This document shows positions 26,097 through 37,039 of a stretch of 64,000 bases of DNA, piece by piece. This DNA is from Nocardiopsis ansamitocini (lineage in GTDB: Bacteria > Actinomycetota > Actinomycetes > Streptosporangiales > Streptosporangiaceae). Position 1 is the first letter of the stretch. Each line of letters starts with the position of its first letter. The notes under the pieces were generated by a model. It was not told where the DNA came from. It was given only the letters and a program-made list of their open reading frames with translations, and made no database searches. The DNA lies in assembly GCF_030268225.1 (NCBI RefSeq), contig NZ_BSQG01000005.1, forward strand, positions 438,156 through 502,155, in the 5' to 3' direction. A program made the translations under genes and the position numbers.

Positions 26097-26432
26097 TCAG
26101 TCCTCATCCCAGGCTTCCGCATCCTGTTTTCGCTCCGCGTAGACCATGCCGACGCAAAAGAGGACACCCATGGAAACGATCGCGAGGCCCGCCACCAGCA
26201 CCACCGGTTGGAACTGCGCGTCCCGGTCCTGTTTCTCCCGCATCGCGTCCAGGTCGTAGCGTCCGACGAGGCCATCCCGTGAGGAGACGTACTCGCAGAC
26301 GTCCTCGCTGGTCATGAACTCCCCGTCGCAGGTCGCCACCTCTTTCGGGGTGGAGGGCAGGCTGCTGAGGACCAGGTACAGCCCCGCCCCCAGCATCAAG
26401 AGGAAAACGAACCAGACCTCGAACGTCCTCAC
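26097..26432 (-). CDS. Two-helix membrane protein with an extracytoplasmic Cys-containing loop
   Basis: A 111-residue protein: helix 1 about 5-24 (VWFVFLLMLGAGLYLVLSSL), a loop of about 45 residues with two cysteines (ATCDGEF, EDVCEYV) that could form a disulfide outside the membrane, helix 2 about 75-97 (VVLVAGLAIVSMGVLFCVGM), and an acidic tail. GTG 26432 is preceded by GGAG; the frame runs on to 26522 without a better start. Family not recognised. Confidence 0.65.
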   Translation of the reverse strand: MRTFEVWFVFLLMLGAGLYLVLSSLPSTPKEVATCDGEFMTSEDVCEYVSSRDGLVGRYDLDAMREKQDRDAQFQPVVLVAGLAIVSMGVLFCVGMVYAERKQDAEAWDED

Positions 26433-27159
26433 GACTCCACGTCCTTCGACTCGGGGAATCCCGGCACGACACCCCGGGTGTCCGTTGACGACGACGTCGG
26501 CCCGGGACAGGTGCAACGGCATCGGCGGACCTGATCAAGTGGCATCACGCGCCGTCGGCTGACCCCGAACGCAGCCCCTGACCGTGCCGTAGGGGATGGC
26601 GGCCTCGCGTTCGTCCGCCACGCTCGCCCCAGGCCCAACGCGGCCCCGGACAACCATAAACAGCAGAAATCAGCCGTCTTTCGCCAAGATCTGCGCACTG
26701 GGCTTGCGGGTCGCTGACCGGACATTCACCGATCCACTCCCGTCCACCCAGTCATTTTCGTCAATTTCTTTCATCCTTCCCTCTTGCCGCAGCGTTTACC
26801 GCTGACTTCCCACCCCTCCCCCCGATGGCCGAAAACGGCCACGAAACCGACGGTGGACCCGCCTTTCTTTATCCAGGAAACCACCGAACCGACTACTGTG
26901 CGCGACGACCCTTCTGGCGGATGCCAACCGCCCGCACCCCCGCAACGGACTTTCCCCTACAGCGATCGACGAGGCCACGAAAGAACGCAGTCCCCGCCTT
27001 CCGGCACGGCTACCCTCCGTGAAGAATGCGTTCCGCAACTCTTTCCCCTTTGGTAATTTTTCACAAAATGCACCACCTTGCCGCACTCTCCCTCCGCAAT
27101 TAGAATCGCGGCGCTTTCATCCGGAAACCCTTCGTTTACACAAAAATCCGAGAATTAAC
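26433..27159. other. Long intergenic region upstream of the MFS gene
   Basis: Over 700 bp with no supported gene. Short frames on both strands have poor composition for this genome. The last 150 bp before 27160 are AT-rich and presumably carry the promoter and leader of the MFS gene; the frame upstream of its ATG (from 27019) is open but not transporter-like. Confidence 0.5.
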
Positions 27160-28488
27160 ATGCACCGAGTACAAGAGCCGAGGAAACCTCGGCTTGGAGG
27201 GGCGATTTCCATCGAGGACACATCCCGGCCGCGACTCGGAAAACCCTTCTCGGTCTTTCAAGGAGTCCTGGTCTTCTCCGGACTCGCAGACGGCGTCTAC
27301 CGCGTGGCACTTCCCCTGCTCGCCCTCTCCCTCACCCGCTCCCCCGAGGCGATCGGCCTGATCGTCGCCGCGTCCTGGCTTCCGTGGCTGGTCGTCGCAC
27401 TTCCCGCCGGAGCGCTCACCGACCGGTCGGCACCGCTGCTGGTGATGCGATACGCGATCATCGTCCGGGCGTCACTGATCCTCGGCCTCGGCGGGCTGGC
27501 TTTCCTCGGGCTGCTGCCCCTGTGGGGGTTCGCGGTGGGCGCCCTGGTCCTCGGCACCGCCGGCGTGTTCAGCGACCTCTCGGCCCAGGCGATGGTTCCC
27601 CGCCTGGTGGAGGCGCCGAACCTGGTACGCGCGAACGGCCGCACGCAGTCGATCCAGATCACCACCGTCCAACTGGTGGGGCCCGCAGTGGCCGGCTACT
27701 TCGTACTGCTGGGCATCTCCGGGAGTTTCGGACTTCTGGGGGCGGTCTACCTCCTCGGCCTGGTCGCCCTGCTGTCCGTCCGGTCGGACCGGGGGCCGGA
27801 ACCGGGATCGCAGCGCCCCGGTATCCGTCAGCTGGGCGCCGCGGTGGCGGTCTCCGTCTCGGACATCCGCGAAGGGATGGGCTATTTCGTCCGGCGGCCC
27901 GACATCCTCTCGCTGGCGGCCCTGGCGGCCGCGGCCAACTTCGCCCTGACCGCGATGATGACGGTGATCCCCCTCTGGGGCACGGGCCCCCTGGGGCTGA
28001 CGCCGGCAGCCTACGGACTGGTCGTCTCGGCCGGCGCTTTCGGCGGCATCACCGCCGGAATGCTGACGCACCGGGTGATGGCCGTCATCGGGGAGCGGAC
28101 GGTCTTCCGGCTGTGCCTGCCCCTGCTGGCCGGCTGCGTGCTGCTGTTGACCGTGCGGCACGTCGGGGCCCTGGTCGCCGGGCTCGCTCTCTACGGAATG
28201 GTGATCATGTTCTGGAACGTCGCCAGCATCACCTACCGCCAGCGCACCGTCCCCGCTGAGATGTTCTCCCGGATCAACGCCGCCTACCGCTGGATCACCT
28301 GGGGGGTCATGCCGTTCGCGGCACTCGCCGCGGGAGTGACCGCGGGCGCTCTGGGCGTCCCGGCGGTCTTCCTGGGCCTCTGCGTCCTGCTGCTCTCGGT
28401 GGGGGCATTGGTCGGGGCACGATTGCAGACCGTGGACCGCGCCGAGACGCTTCACCACGACCACTCCGGCGGCAGCAGCACGGCGTGA
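27160..28488 (+). CDS. MFS transporter (EntS/MefA-like 12-helix type)
   Basis: A 442-residue major facilitator of the subgroup that includes enterobactin exporter EntS and macrolide pumps. Seen: a leader of about 30 polar residues, then FQGVLVFSGLADGVYRVALPLLALSLTRSPEAIGL, AGALTDRSAPLLVM (motif A-like), AQAMVPRLVEAPNLVRANGRTQS and IQITTVQLVGPAVAGYFV, all typical of this subgroup. Substrate unknown. ATG 27160 lacks a strong ribosome site. No regulator adjoins it. Confidence 0.82.
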   Translation: MHRVQEPRKPRLGGAISIEDTSRPRLGKPFSVFQGVLVFSGLADGVYRVALPLLALSLTRSPEAIGLIVAASWLPWLVVALPAGALTDRSAPLLVMRYAIIVRASLILGLGGLAFLGLLPLWGFAVGALVLGTAGVFSDLSAQAMVPRLVEAPNLVRANGRTQSIQITTVQLVGPAVAGYFVLLGISGSFGLLGAVYLLGLVALLSVRSDRGPEPGSQRPGIRQLGAAVAVSVSDIREGMGYFVRRPDILSLAALAAAANFALTAMMTVIPLWGTGPLGLTPAAYGLVVSAGAFGGITAGMLTHRVMAVIGERTVFRLCLPLLAGCVLLLTVRHVGALVAGLALYGMVIMFWNVASITYRQRTVPAEMFSRINAAYRWITWGVMPFAALAAGVTAGALGVPAVFLGLCVLLLSVGALVGARLQTVDRAETLHHDHSGGSSTA

Positions 28489-28738
28489 AACGGGCCGGCC
28501 CTCCTTCCTGGCGGGCCAACCGCCACCGCGGCCACCGACTGGGAGCAGGCGTCCCCCTCTCCGAGCACATCACCGAATTCCTCCTGCGACCGCCCTTGGC
28601 CTGACCACCGCACCGGCGTACATCCAAAGTGCCAGGCGGGTTCGGCTGCGCGCAGGAGGTGTCGCGCCCCCTGTCGTGCCCAGACTAAAACCAGTCGCGA
28701 CGCCGCAGTGGCCGTCGCACGGCCGATCAGGGGACAGC

Positions 28739-29974
28739 ATGGATCCGACCACGGCCCGTCGGGCGGGGGCTCCCGTGGAGCGTTCCGGCGGGGAGGCACG
28801 CAAGCGGCTTCCGCTGCTGGACGTGCTGCGCGGGGTGGCAATCCTGGGCACGCTGGCGACCAACGTGTGGATCTTCGCCTTGCCCGGGGCCGAGGCGGGA
28901 CCACTGTTCGATCCCGACGCGTTCTCGCCGGTGGCCGGCGTGTCAGCCGATCCCTCGGTGGGCACGGTGCTGGCCGAGACCTTCCGGTTCGCGGCCAACG
29001 GCAAGTTCCTGGCGATGCTCGCCCTGCTCTTCGGGGTGGGCCTGGCCATCCAGTACCGCTCCGCGACCTCGCGGGGCCGGCGTTGGCCGGGCTCCTACCC
29101 TCGCCGGGCGCTGTTCCTGTTCGTCGAGGGCGCGGTGCACTTCACCCTGGTGTTCGCCTGGGACGTGCTCATGGGGTACGCGGTGACCGCGCTCCTGGTG
29201 GCGTGGCTGCTGGCGCGTACCGAACGTGTGCAAAAGGCCGCGCTGTGGACGGCAGCGGTTCTGCACGGGGCAATGACCGCGCTGGTCACCGGCGCCCTGG
29301 TCCTCGTGGAGCAGGCCGCGCCGGCCGGAAACGGGGCCGGGGGCGCCCCCGCCGATGTGGTCGCCCTCTACGCAGAGGGCTCCTATGCGGAGCAGATCGC
29401 GTTCCGACTGGACAACGTACTGCTGCTGCGGGTGGAACCCGTCGTCTCCTTCCCGCTGTTGGTGCTCCTGTTCCTGGTGGGCGTCCTGCTCTTGCGGGCC
29501 GGCGCGTTCGGCGACGACACCACCGGTCGGCGCATCCGCGCCCGGCTGATGGCGTGGGGCCTGGGAGTGGGGCTGCCGTTGAACGTGGCCACCACCCTGG
29601 CCGGACCGTCGTTCTTCTTCGCCGACCGCTACCTGGCCGCACCACTGTTCGCACTGGGGCTCATCGGACTCATCGGCTGGGGCACGGACCGGGTCCGATC
29701 CGACGGACCGCTGGTCACCGGCCTGTCGTCGCTGGGCCGCACCGCGATGAGCGGGTACGTGCTCCAGAACGTGCTGTGCGTGCTGGCCTGCTACGGCATC
29801 GGCCTGGGGCTGGCCGAGCGATTGGAGGGCACCGGGCCGTGGTGGGTGTTCGGACTGTGGGCAACGGTCTGCGCGGTCCTGCTCGTGGGATCCACCCTGT
29901 GGCTGCGCCGCTTCTCCCAGGGGCCGCTGGAGGCCCTGCAGAAGTGGACGTCGAACCGGCTCCCGCAGCGTTGA
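28739..29974 (+). CDS. DUF418 (YeiB-like) membrane protein
   Basis: A 411-residue membrane protein. The start RLPLLDVLRGVAILGTLATNVWIFA is the typical N-terminal signature of the YeiB/DUF418 family, and the C-terminal LGRTAMSGYVLQNVLCVLACYGIG and PLEALQKWTSNR complete it. About ten hydrophobic segments. The family is related to acyltransferase-3 type proteins; function unknown. ATG 28739 is preceded by AGGGGA. Confidence 0.88.
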   Translation: MDPTTARRAGAPVERSGGEARKRLPLLDVLRGVAILGTLATNVWIFALPGAEAGPLFDPDAFSPVAGVSADPSVGTVLAETFRFAANGKFLAMLALLFGVGLAIQYRSATSRGRRWPGSYPRRALFLFVEGAVHFTLVFAWDVLMGYAVTALLVAWLLARTERVQKAALWTAAVLHGAMTALVTGALVLVEQAAPAGNGAGGAPADVVALYAEGSYAEQIAFRLDNVLLLRVEPVVSFPLLVLLFLVGVLLLRAGAFGDDTTGRRIRARLMAWGLGVGLPLNVATTLAGPSFFFADRYLAAPLFALGLIGLIGWGTDRVRSDGPLVTGLSSLGRTAMSGYVLQNVLCVLACYGIGLGLAERLEGTGPWWVFGLWATVCAVLLVGSTLWLRRFSQGPLEALQKWTSNRLPQR

Positions 29975-30003
29975 ACCGCTCGGGCCGCTCCCTGTCCGTT
30001 CAC

Positions 30004-30034
30004 GACGGCCGACGTGCCCGACACGCCGGCCGTC
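30004..30034 (+). terminator. Probable terminator after the DUF418 gene
   Basis: GACGGCCG / CGGCCGTC stem of 8 bp with a 15-nt loop, followed by CTCGTTGTTT. It lies 30 bp after the stop. Confidence 0.55.
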
Positions 30035-30089
30035 CTCGTTGTTTGCCGAGCGGCTTTTAACAGCTCCCGCTTATTGAAGACGTGGTTTA

Positions 30090-30095
30090 TATAAT
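30090..30095 (+). promoter_or_regulatory. -10 box TATAAT for a leaderless gene
   Basis: A perfect TATAAT ends 6 nt before the ATG at 30102, so transcription would start at or next to the A of the start codon. No ribosome site precedes the ATG. No good -35 at 17 bp is visible. Confidence 0.7.
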
Positions 30096-30101
30096 GGGTG
30101 A

Positions 30102-31079
30102 ATGCACGCGTTCGACGTCCTGGGCGACCCGATCCGCCGCCGCATCCTCGAACTGCTGACGTCGGGCGAGACGACATCGGGGCTGCTCACCGAGGCCGTG
30201 CGCGCAGAGTTCGGGGTCACCCAGCCCGCTGTCTCGCAGCACCTTCGGGTCCTCCGCGACACTGGGTTCGCGAACGTACGCCCCGAGGGCACCCGACGGC
30301 TCTACACGATCCGTGGAGAGCGCATGGCCGAGGTCGACGAGTGGGTGCAGCGCTTCCGCCCCTTCTGGGAAAAGCGTCCCGACGGACTCGTGTCACCGCA
30401 CCCACCGCAAGACCGCGAACGGCACCGGACGACGCGCGACACGAGAGCGAGCGACATGACCGATCATCAGCGGACCCAGCGCACACTGGAGGCGACAACC
30501 CTTCGCGGCGCCCCCGCCAGGGCCGTCGTCCTGCGCCGCGAGTTCCCCGAGCCGATCAGTGGAGTGTGGGACGCGTGCACCTCCTCCGAACGGCTCGGGC
30601 GCTGGGTGGGGCCGGTCTCCGGCGACTTCACCGTCGGCGGGCGCTACCAACTCGAAGGCAACGCCGGCGGGATCGTGGAGGTCTGCGAGAAACCCAACCG
30701 GCTCAGGGTGACCTGGGAGTTCGACGATGCCTTCTCCGTCGTGGAGGTACACCTGAGCGAGACCGACCTCGACCGTACGGCCTTCGAGCTCGCACATGTC
30801 TGTGCCGCGGTCGACGACGACCACTGGATCACGTACGGCCCCGGCGCCGCCGGTGTGGGCTGGGACATCATGCTCATCGCCCTGGAGCACCACCTGGGCA
30901 CGGGCACCGCGGACTTCGACGGGGCGGCCTGGACGGCCAGTGCCCAGGGGCGTGCCTCCATCGCGGCCGCGAGCAGCGGCTGGGCCCGGGCCCACATCGC
31001 CGACGGTGCGCCCGCCGACGTCGCGCGCACCGCGGGCGAGCGCACGCGGGCGTTCTACACCGGAGACGACGGGAGCTGA
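30102..31079 (+). CDS. ArsR-type HTH regulator fused to an SRPBCC (AHSA1) domain
   Basis: A 325-residue fusion. The N-terminal ArsR winged helix (about 1-95) starts MHAFDVLGDPIRRRILELL and includes VTQPAVSQHLRVLRDTGFANVRPEGTRRLYTI. After a polar linker, an AHSA1/START-like SRPBCC domain (about 145-320) begins RREFPEPISGVWDACTSSERLGRWVG. These two parts are more often neighbouring separate genes. An internal ATG (MTDHQRTQRTLEAT, about residue 119) could give the second domain alone, but its ribosome site is weak. The SRPBCC pocket may bind the effector. It appears to be a leaderless message. Confidence 0.85.
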   Translation: MHAFDVLGDPIRRRILELLTSGETTSGLLTEAVRAEFGVTQPAVSQHLRVLRDTGFANVRPEGTRRLYTIRGERMAEVDEWVQRFRPFWEKRPDGLVSPHPPQDRERHRTTRDTRASDMTDHQRTQRTLEATTLRGAPARAVVLRREFPEPISGVWDACTSSERLGRWVGPVSGDFTVGGRYQLEGNAGGIVEVCEKPNRLRVTWEFDDAFSVVEVHLSETDLDRTAFELAHVCAAVDDDHWITYGPGAAGVGWDIMLIALEHHLGTGTADFDGAAWTASAQGRASIAAASSGWARAHIADGAPADVARTAGERTRAFYTGDDGS

Positions 31080-31219
31080 CCCCGCGCCCGGCCGGGAGCA
31101 ACTGCCCACGGCCGGGCCCGGGCGGCCCGGCCACAGTAGTCACCGCAGATGGGCAGGGGTACCACCAGGCCCCACTGGGTAGCCGCCTCCCCATGGGACC
31201 ATGGGGCAAAAGAGACGAC

Positions 31220-32284
31220 ATGGTGGTACACGAGCGGGACCCGTACAACGCGGAACCGCCCAGGAGCGCGCTGGCGGGCGGGCCGCTCACGCCCGCGGAC
31301 ACCTTCTACAGCCGCAACCACGGCCCCGTTCCCGAAATCGACGCGGCATCGTGGCGGCTGGCACTGGACGGCCTGGTCCAACGGCCGTTGCTGCTGTCGC
31401 TGGCCGAACTGCGCGAGCGCTTCCAGGAGCACACGGTGGCGGCGACCCTCCAGTGCGCGGGCAACCAGCGGTCCGGCTTCACCGAGATACGCGACATCCC
31501 CGGGGAGGACCCGTGGGGCCCGTGCGCCACGTCGACCGCCCGATGGACGGGAGTGCGCCTGCTTGACCTCCTGACCGCGGCCGGGCTGAAGGCCGGCGCA
31601 GAGCACATCGCCTTCGCCGCCCCCGACGTCTCCCAGTTGGCCGATCCGCCCCAGCCCTACGGCGCGTCGGTGCCCGTCGCCAAGGCCGTCCACGGCGAAG
31701 TGCTCCTGGCCTGGACGATGAACGGGGCTCCCCTGCCGCGCGTCCACGGCGCTCCGCTGCGCGTGGTCGTGCCCGGCTGGATCGGTGCGCGCAGCGTCAA
31801 ATGGCTCCAGCGGATCACCGCGCAGCGCAAACCCTCCGGCAACTACTTCCAGGCCACGGCGTACCGGCTGCTGCCCGCCGACGCCGACCCGGCCGCGGTC
31901 GGAGCCCACGAAGGCATTTCTCTCGGTCCTGTCGCACTCAACTGCGCGATCCTGCGCCCCGACGGCACGGTACGCCGGATCGCGGGGCCCGCCGAGATCG
32001 TCGGCTACGCCTTCGCCGGCGACGACCGCACCGTGGCGCGGGTCGACGTCTCCGTGAACGGTGGGCGCACCTGGTCCCAGGCTGGCGTGGACGCCCCGAT
32101 CGGCCCCTGGACCTGGCAGTACTGGCGCACCACCCTCGACCTTCCCGAAGGGGAGGTCGAGATCACCGCTCGCGCCTGGGACTCCACCGGCGCCGCCCAA
32201 CCGGAATCGGCGGCGCACCTGTGGAACCCCAAGGGGTACGCGAACAACTCCTGGGCGCGGTTGCGGCTGAACTGCAGCAGGTGA
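31220..32284 (+). CDS. Sulfite-oxidase-like molybdopterin-dependent oxidoreductase
   Basis: A 354-residue cytoplasmic (no signal peptide) member of the sulfite oxidase family. The N-terminal Moco domain includes TFYSRNHGPVPEID and ATLQCAGNQRSG, whose cysteine should ligate molybdenum, then LRVVVPGWIGARSVKWLQRI. The C-terminal Mo-co dimerisation domain includes VARVDVSVNGGRTWSQA and the end PKGYANNSWARLRLN. No heme domain is present. The physiological substrate is uncertain; sulfite is only one option. ATG 31220 is chosen for its position; in-frame ATG 31193 (MGPWGKRDD) is possible. Confidence 0.88.
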   Translation: MVVHERDPYNAEPPRSALAGGPLTPADTFYSRNHGPVPEIDAASWRLALDGLVQRPLLLSLAELRERFQEHTVAATLQCAGNQRSGFTEIRDIPGEDPWGPCATSTARWTGVRLLDLLTAAGLKAGAEHIAFAAPDVSQLADPPQPYGASVPVAKAVHGEVLLAWTMNGAPLPRVHGAPLRVVVPGWIGARSVKWLQRITAQRKPSGNYFQATAYRLLPADADPAAVGAHEGISLGPVALNCAILRPDGTVRRIAGPAEIVGYAFAGDDRTVARVDVSVNGGRTWSQAGVDAPIGPWTWQYWRTTLDLPEGEVEITARAWDSTGAAQPESAAHLWNPKGYANNSWARLRLNCSR

Positions 32285-32290
32285 CAGCTC

Positions 32291-32323
32291 CTCGTTCCCG
32301 GGATGGACCGCTCCGGGAACGAG
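32291..32323 (+). terminator. Hairpin terminator after the molybdoenzyme gene
   Basis: Perfect 11-bp stem CTCGTTCCCGG / CCGGGAACGAG, 11-nt loop, 6 nt after the stop. Confidence 0.75.
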
Positions 32324-32453
32324 AACGCGGCACCCGCCGCGTCGCCCCCTGAACGACCCCCGTCCACTGCGCCCGCCCCCGCCCCTTGCCGGCGACGCAC
32401 GCGTCGGTCCAGGGGCAGGAAGGCTCGTCGTCCTTCCGACGCGCGAACGCGGT

Positions 32454-32489
32454 GCCCGCCGGGTTTCCCTTCTCCGGGCCCCGGCGGGC
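32454..32489 (-). terminator. Probable terminator of the ABC-amidohydrolase operon
   Basis: GCCCGCCGGG / CCCGGCGGGC stem of 10 bp with a 16-nt loop, just past the amidohydrolase stop at 32507 on the minus strand. Confidence 0.6.
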
Positions 32490-32506
32490 CGCGCGGCCGT
32501 GGACTC

Positions 32507-34152
32507 TCACCCGGCCTCGAACACCGTCCGGCCGGCCACCCGGGTCTGGCGCACCCGTGACCGGTGGATGTCGGCCGGCGGCCCGGCGAAGGGGTTGCGG
32601 TCCAGCACCGCGAAGTCCGCGGTCTTGCCCACCTCGATCGAGCCGTGCGTGTTCGCCAGTCCGCTGACGAACGCGCTGCCCATGGTGAAGGCGCGCAGCG
32701 CCTGGGCCAGGGTGATGCGCTGCTCCGGGAAGAACACCCCTTGTTCCGGCGTCCACGCGGTGTTCACCGGCACCGGCGTCCGATTGACCGCCACATGGAT
32801 TTGATGCACCGGGTCGGGGGTGGAGACCGGCCAGTCGCTGCCCATCGCCAGCACCGCCCCGTGCCGCACGAAGTCACCGAAGGGGTACTGCCATCCCACA
32901 CGGTGCTCCGCGAAGAACGGAATGGTGAGGTCGGTCATCTGCGGTTCGTAGCGGGCCCACAGCGGCTGGGCGTTGACCGCGACCCGAAGCGCCCTGAACC
33001 GCGGGAGGTCATCAGGGTGCACCACCTGGACGTGGGCGATGTGGTGGTAGCGCCCGGTGTCGCCGTTGGCCGACCGCGCCGCGGCCACCGCGTCCAGTCC
33101 CTGGCGCACGGCCGCGTCGCCCACCGCGTGGAAGTGCACCTGCAGGCCGGCGGCGTCCATGGCGACCACGTAGCGCTCCAGGTCGTCCTGGGCGAAGAAG
33201 CGCGTGCCCAGGTCGGCGGATGCGGCTGACCCCACGTAGGGATCCAGCATGGCCGCGGTGAAGTTCTCGCACACCCCGTCGAGCATGACCTTGACCGAGT
33301 CGAAGCGCGACAGCCCCCGGCGCGCGGCCTCGGCCCGACGCTCCGTCAGGCCCGCCAACTGGTCCAGGCCGGCGTGGCGGTCCCACCACATGGCGCCCAC
33401 CACCGTGGCGCTGAGCTCTCCGCGCGCCACGAGGTCGGCGTACACGCCGAAGTCGCGTTCGTGCACCTTGGCGTCCTGCCACGCCGTCACGCCCAACGAG
33501 TGCAGGTACTCCTGCCCCGCCAGCAGTCCTGCGCGCAACTCGTCGGGGGACAGGTCGGGCAGGACCCGCTCCACCAGGGTCATCGCGCCCTCCTGCAGGG
33601 CGCCGCACGGGCTGCCGTCGGCACGGCGTTCGATGCGTCCGTCCACCGGATCGGGCGTGGCGGCGTCGATGCCGGCCAGTTCCATGGCCCGGGAGTTCAC
33701 CCACAGTGTGTGATGGTCACGGTTGTAGAAGGCCATGGGGCGCGTGGCGTCGATGGCGTCGAGGTCGGCCGCGTCGGGCACCCCGCCGGGGAACGCGTCG
33801 AAGGACCAGCCGCCCCCGCGCACCCAGCCCGCTCCGGGGCGGGTGCGCGTGTACTCCGCGATCGTCTCCAGGCAGTCGTGACGCGTACGGGCCCCGGACA
33901 GGTCGCAGCGCAACCGCTCCAGGCCGCCGTTGAGCGGGTGCACGTGGGAGTCGACGAATCCGGGCACGACCGCCCCCGCGTCGTCCACCTCCACGACCTC
34001 GGTTCCCGGCCCCACCAGGTCGGCGACGTCGGCCGCACCGCCCACGGCGGCGATCCGCCCGTCGCGGACCGCGAACGCCGAGGCCCACGAGCCCGCCGCG
34101 TCACAGGTGTAAACGGGGCCGCGCACCACCAGATCGGCGGCGGTCGTCGATG

Positions 34153-34156
<4 letters not shown>
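32507..34156 (-). CDS. YtcJ-like metal-dependent amidohydrolase
   Basis: A 549-residue Amidohydro_3 family enzyme, hydrolysing a C-N bond in an unknown amide or cyclic substrate. Metal-site marks: VPGFVDSHVHPLNGG (HxH), VHFHAVGDAAV, HIAHVQVV and LAMGSDWPVS (final Asp). Typical flanks are VYTCDAAGSWASAFAVRDGRIAAVG near the N-terminus and GKTADFAVLDRNPF near the end. The ATG overlaps the ATPase stop in ATGA, so it is the last, coupled gene of the ABC transporter operon. It probably acts on the imported compound or a breakdown product. Confidence 0.9.
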
Positions 34157-35303
<1,147 letters not shown>

Positions 35304-35307
<4 letters not shown>

Positions 35308-36107
35308 CGGCGTGCTCCTCGCGTCAGGGCCAACGGCAGTGCCACGGCCACGGACGAAATCAAGACGATGCTGGCGGAGATGGCGGTGATAACGGGGTCG
35401 CTGCCGAACTGCACGGAGTCGAAGATGGCCTTGGGCAGCGTCACCAGCCCCGGACCGCCCAGGAAGTTGACGAACACCGCTTCTTCGAAGCTGGTCTGGA
35501 AGGCCATCACGAACCCCCCGGCCAGCGCCGGCGTGACCAGGCGCAGGGTGATGCCGCCCCAGGCCCGTGCTCGGCTCGCGCCCAACGTGATCGCGGTCAG
35601 TTCCAGGTCGGGCGGCACCCCGCGCATCGAGGCGCTGCCCACCAGGATGATGAAGGGCAGGGCCAGGACCGCGTGGGCCAGCGCAAGGCCCAGGAAACTG
35701 CCCAGCAGCCCCAGTTGGGAGAACACCGAGTACATGGCCACCGAGTAGGCCGACATCGGGATCAGCAGGCTCACGATCCCGGCCTGCTCCAGCCACGAGC
35801 GCAGCGGCAGCCGGGTGCGGTGGATGGCCAGCAGCGCACCGACGCCCAGGACGAAGGCGATGGTCGCGCTGGTCAGGGCCAGCCGCACCGACAGCCACAG
35901 CGCGGTCAGCCACTTGGTGCTGGCGGCCAGGTCCAGGTAGCGCTGCACCCCCCAGGACTGCGGCGGGAACTGGATGGCGGCGTCGTTGGAGAAGGACAAC
36001 AGCACCGTGAGCACCACCGGCGCCAGGACCAGGACGACGATCGTGCCGGTGATCACGGCACCGCAGGCCGCGAACAGCTTCTCGCCGGCGCGTCGGGGGG
36101 CGCTCAC
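35304..36107 (-). CDS. ABC transporter permease (PotC-like)
   Basis: A 267-residue inner-membrane permease with about six helices. The coupling motif is ELTAITLGASRARAWGGITLRLVTPAL (EAA loop). GTG 36107 follows GGAGG and overlaps the stop of the preceding permease (GTGA). The frame is open far upstream, but only this start gives a normal permease. Second of the pair of membrane subunits for a spermidine/putrescine-type importer. Confidence 0.9.
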
Positions 36108-36997
36108 AGCATCCTCCGCAGGGTTTTCCCTCCGGCCAGCGCCAGGATCGTGGCCACCACGACGAACGCGATGACCAGGAGGATCGCCGCGGAGGCCGCC
36201 GCGCCGGGGAAGTCGTAGAGGGAGAAGACCTGCTGGTTGATCACGGTGGCCATGAACGGGGTCTGCAGACCGCCGAGCATGATGGGGGTGACGTAGAAAC
36301 CGATCGACAGCAGGAAGATCAGGGCCAGTGCCACCAGTACCCCGCCGCGCACCAGCGGCGCGACCACGGTGGCCAGTACCTGTGCCCTGCCTGCGCCCAG
36401 GACCGCGGCCGAGGACAGCAGGCTCCGGTCCACCTGGACGAACACCGAGTACAGCGCCAGCACCGCGTAGGGCAGCAGGGAGTAGGAGATCCCGTAGACC
36501 ACCGCGAACTTGGTGTAGAGCAGGCTCAGCGGGCTGTCCACGACCCCCAGGCCCATCAGCAGCGCGTTGAGGGGACCGTTGGCTGCCAACAGCAGGTAGA
36601 TCGCATAGTTCTTGATGATCATGCCCATCCAGAACGGCACCAGGGCCGTGGTCCACAGCAGCACCCGCACCCAGCGGCGGGCGGTGGTGTGCAGTGTCCA
36701 GGCGATGACCGCGCCCAGTGCCACGGTCACGACCGCCACCAGCGCACTGTCGGTGAGGGTCGTGGCCAGGGCCCGACGACTCACCGGGTTGGTGAACACG
36801 TCCGTGTAGCGCTGGACGGGCACACCACCCGATGAGGCGTCGACGAACACCTGGACCAGGGGGAAGGCGACGAACAGCACGATCGCCACCAGCATCGGGG
36901 CTGCCAGGAGCAGTCCGGTGACCGGCCCCGCCTCCGGCCGCCATGGGCGGGCGCGGACCCGCCCTTTCGCCGGCCGCACCGTCTCAACCGTCGCCAT
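36104..36997 (-). CDS. ABC transporter permease (PotB-like)
   Basis: A 297-residue permease with about six helices after a basic N-terminus. It contains LVPFWMGMIIKNYAIYLLLAANG and the EAA-like loop SSAAVLGAGRAQVLATVVAPLVRGG. It forms the channel with the PotC-like subunit. Starts 42 nt after the binding-protein gene. Confidence 0.9.
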   Translation of the reverse strand: MATVETVRPAKGRVRARPWRPEAGPVTGLLLAAPMLVAIVLFVAFPLVQVFVDASSGGVPVQRYTDVFTNPVSRRALATTLTDSALVAVVTVALGAVIAWTLHTTARRWVRVLLWTTALVPFWMGMIIKNYAIYLLLAANGPLNALLMGLGVVDSPLSLLYTKFAVVYGISYSLLPYAVLALYSVFVQVDRSLLSSAAVLGAGRAQVLATVVAPLVRGGVLVALALIFLLSIGFYVTPIMLGGLQTPFMATVINQQVFSLYDFPGAAASAAILLVIAFVVVATILALAGGKTLRRML

Positions 36998-37039
36998 CGG
37001 TCTCCCTTTCCGTGTCCGTGGCCGTGTGGAGCCTCGGAC

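Noticed and set aside
30098-31192. Upstream extension of the molybdoenzyme frame (728 codons in total)
   Set aside because: The first 360 codons lie out of frame over the ArsR-SRPBCC gene and are Arg-rich; the sulfite-oxidase homology starts after 31220.
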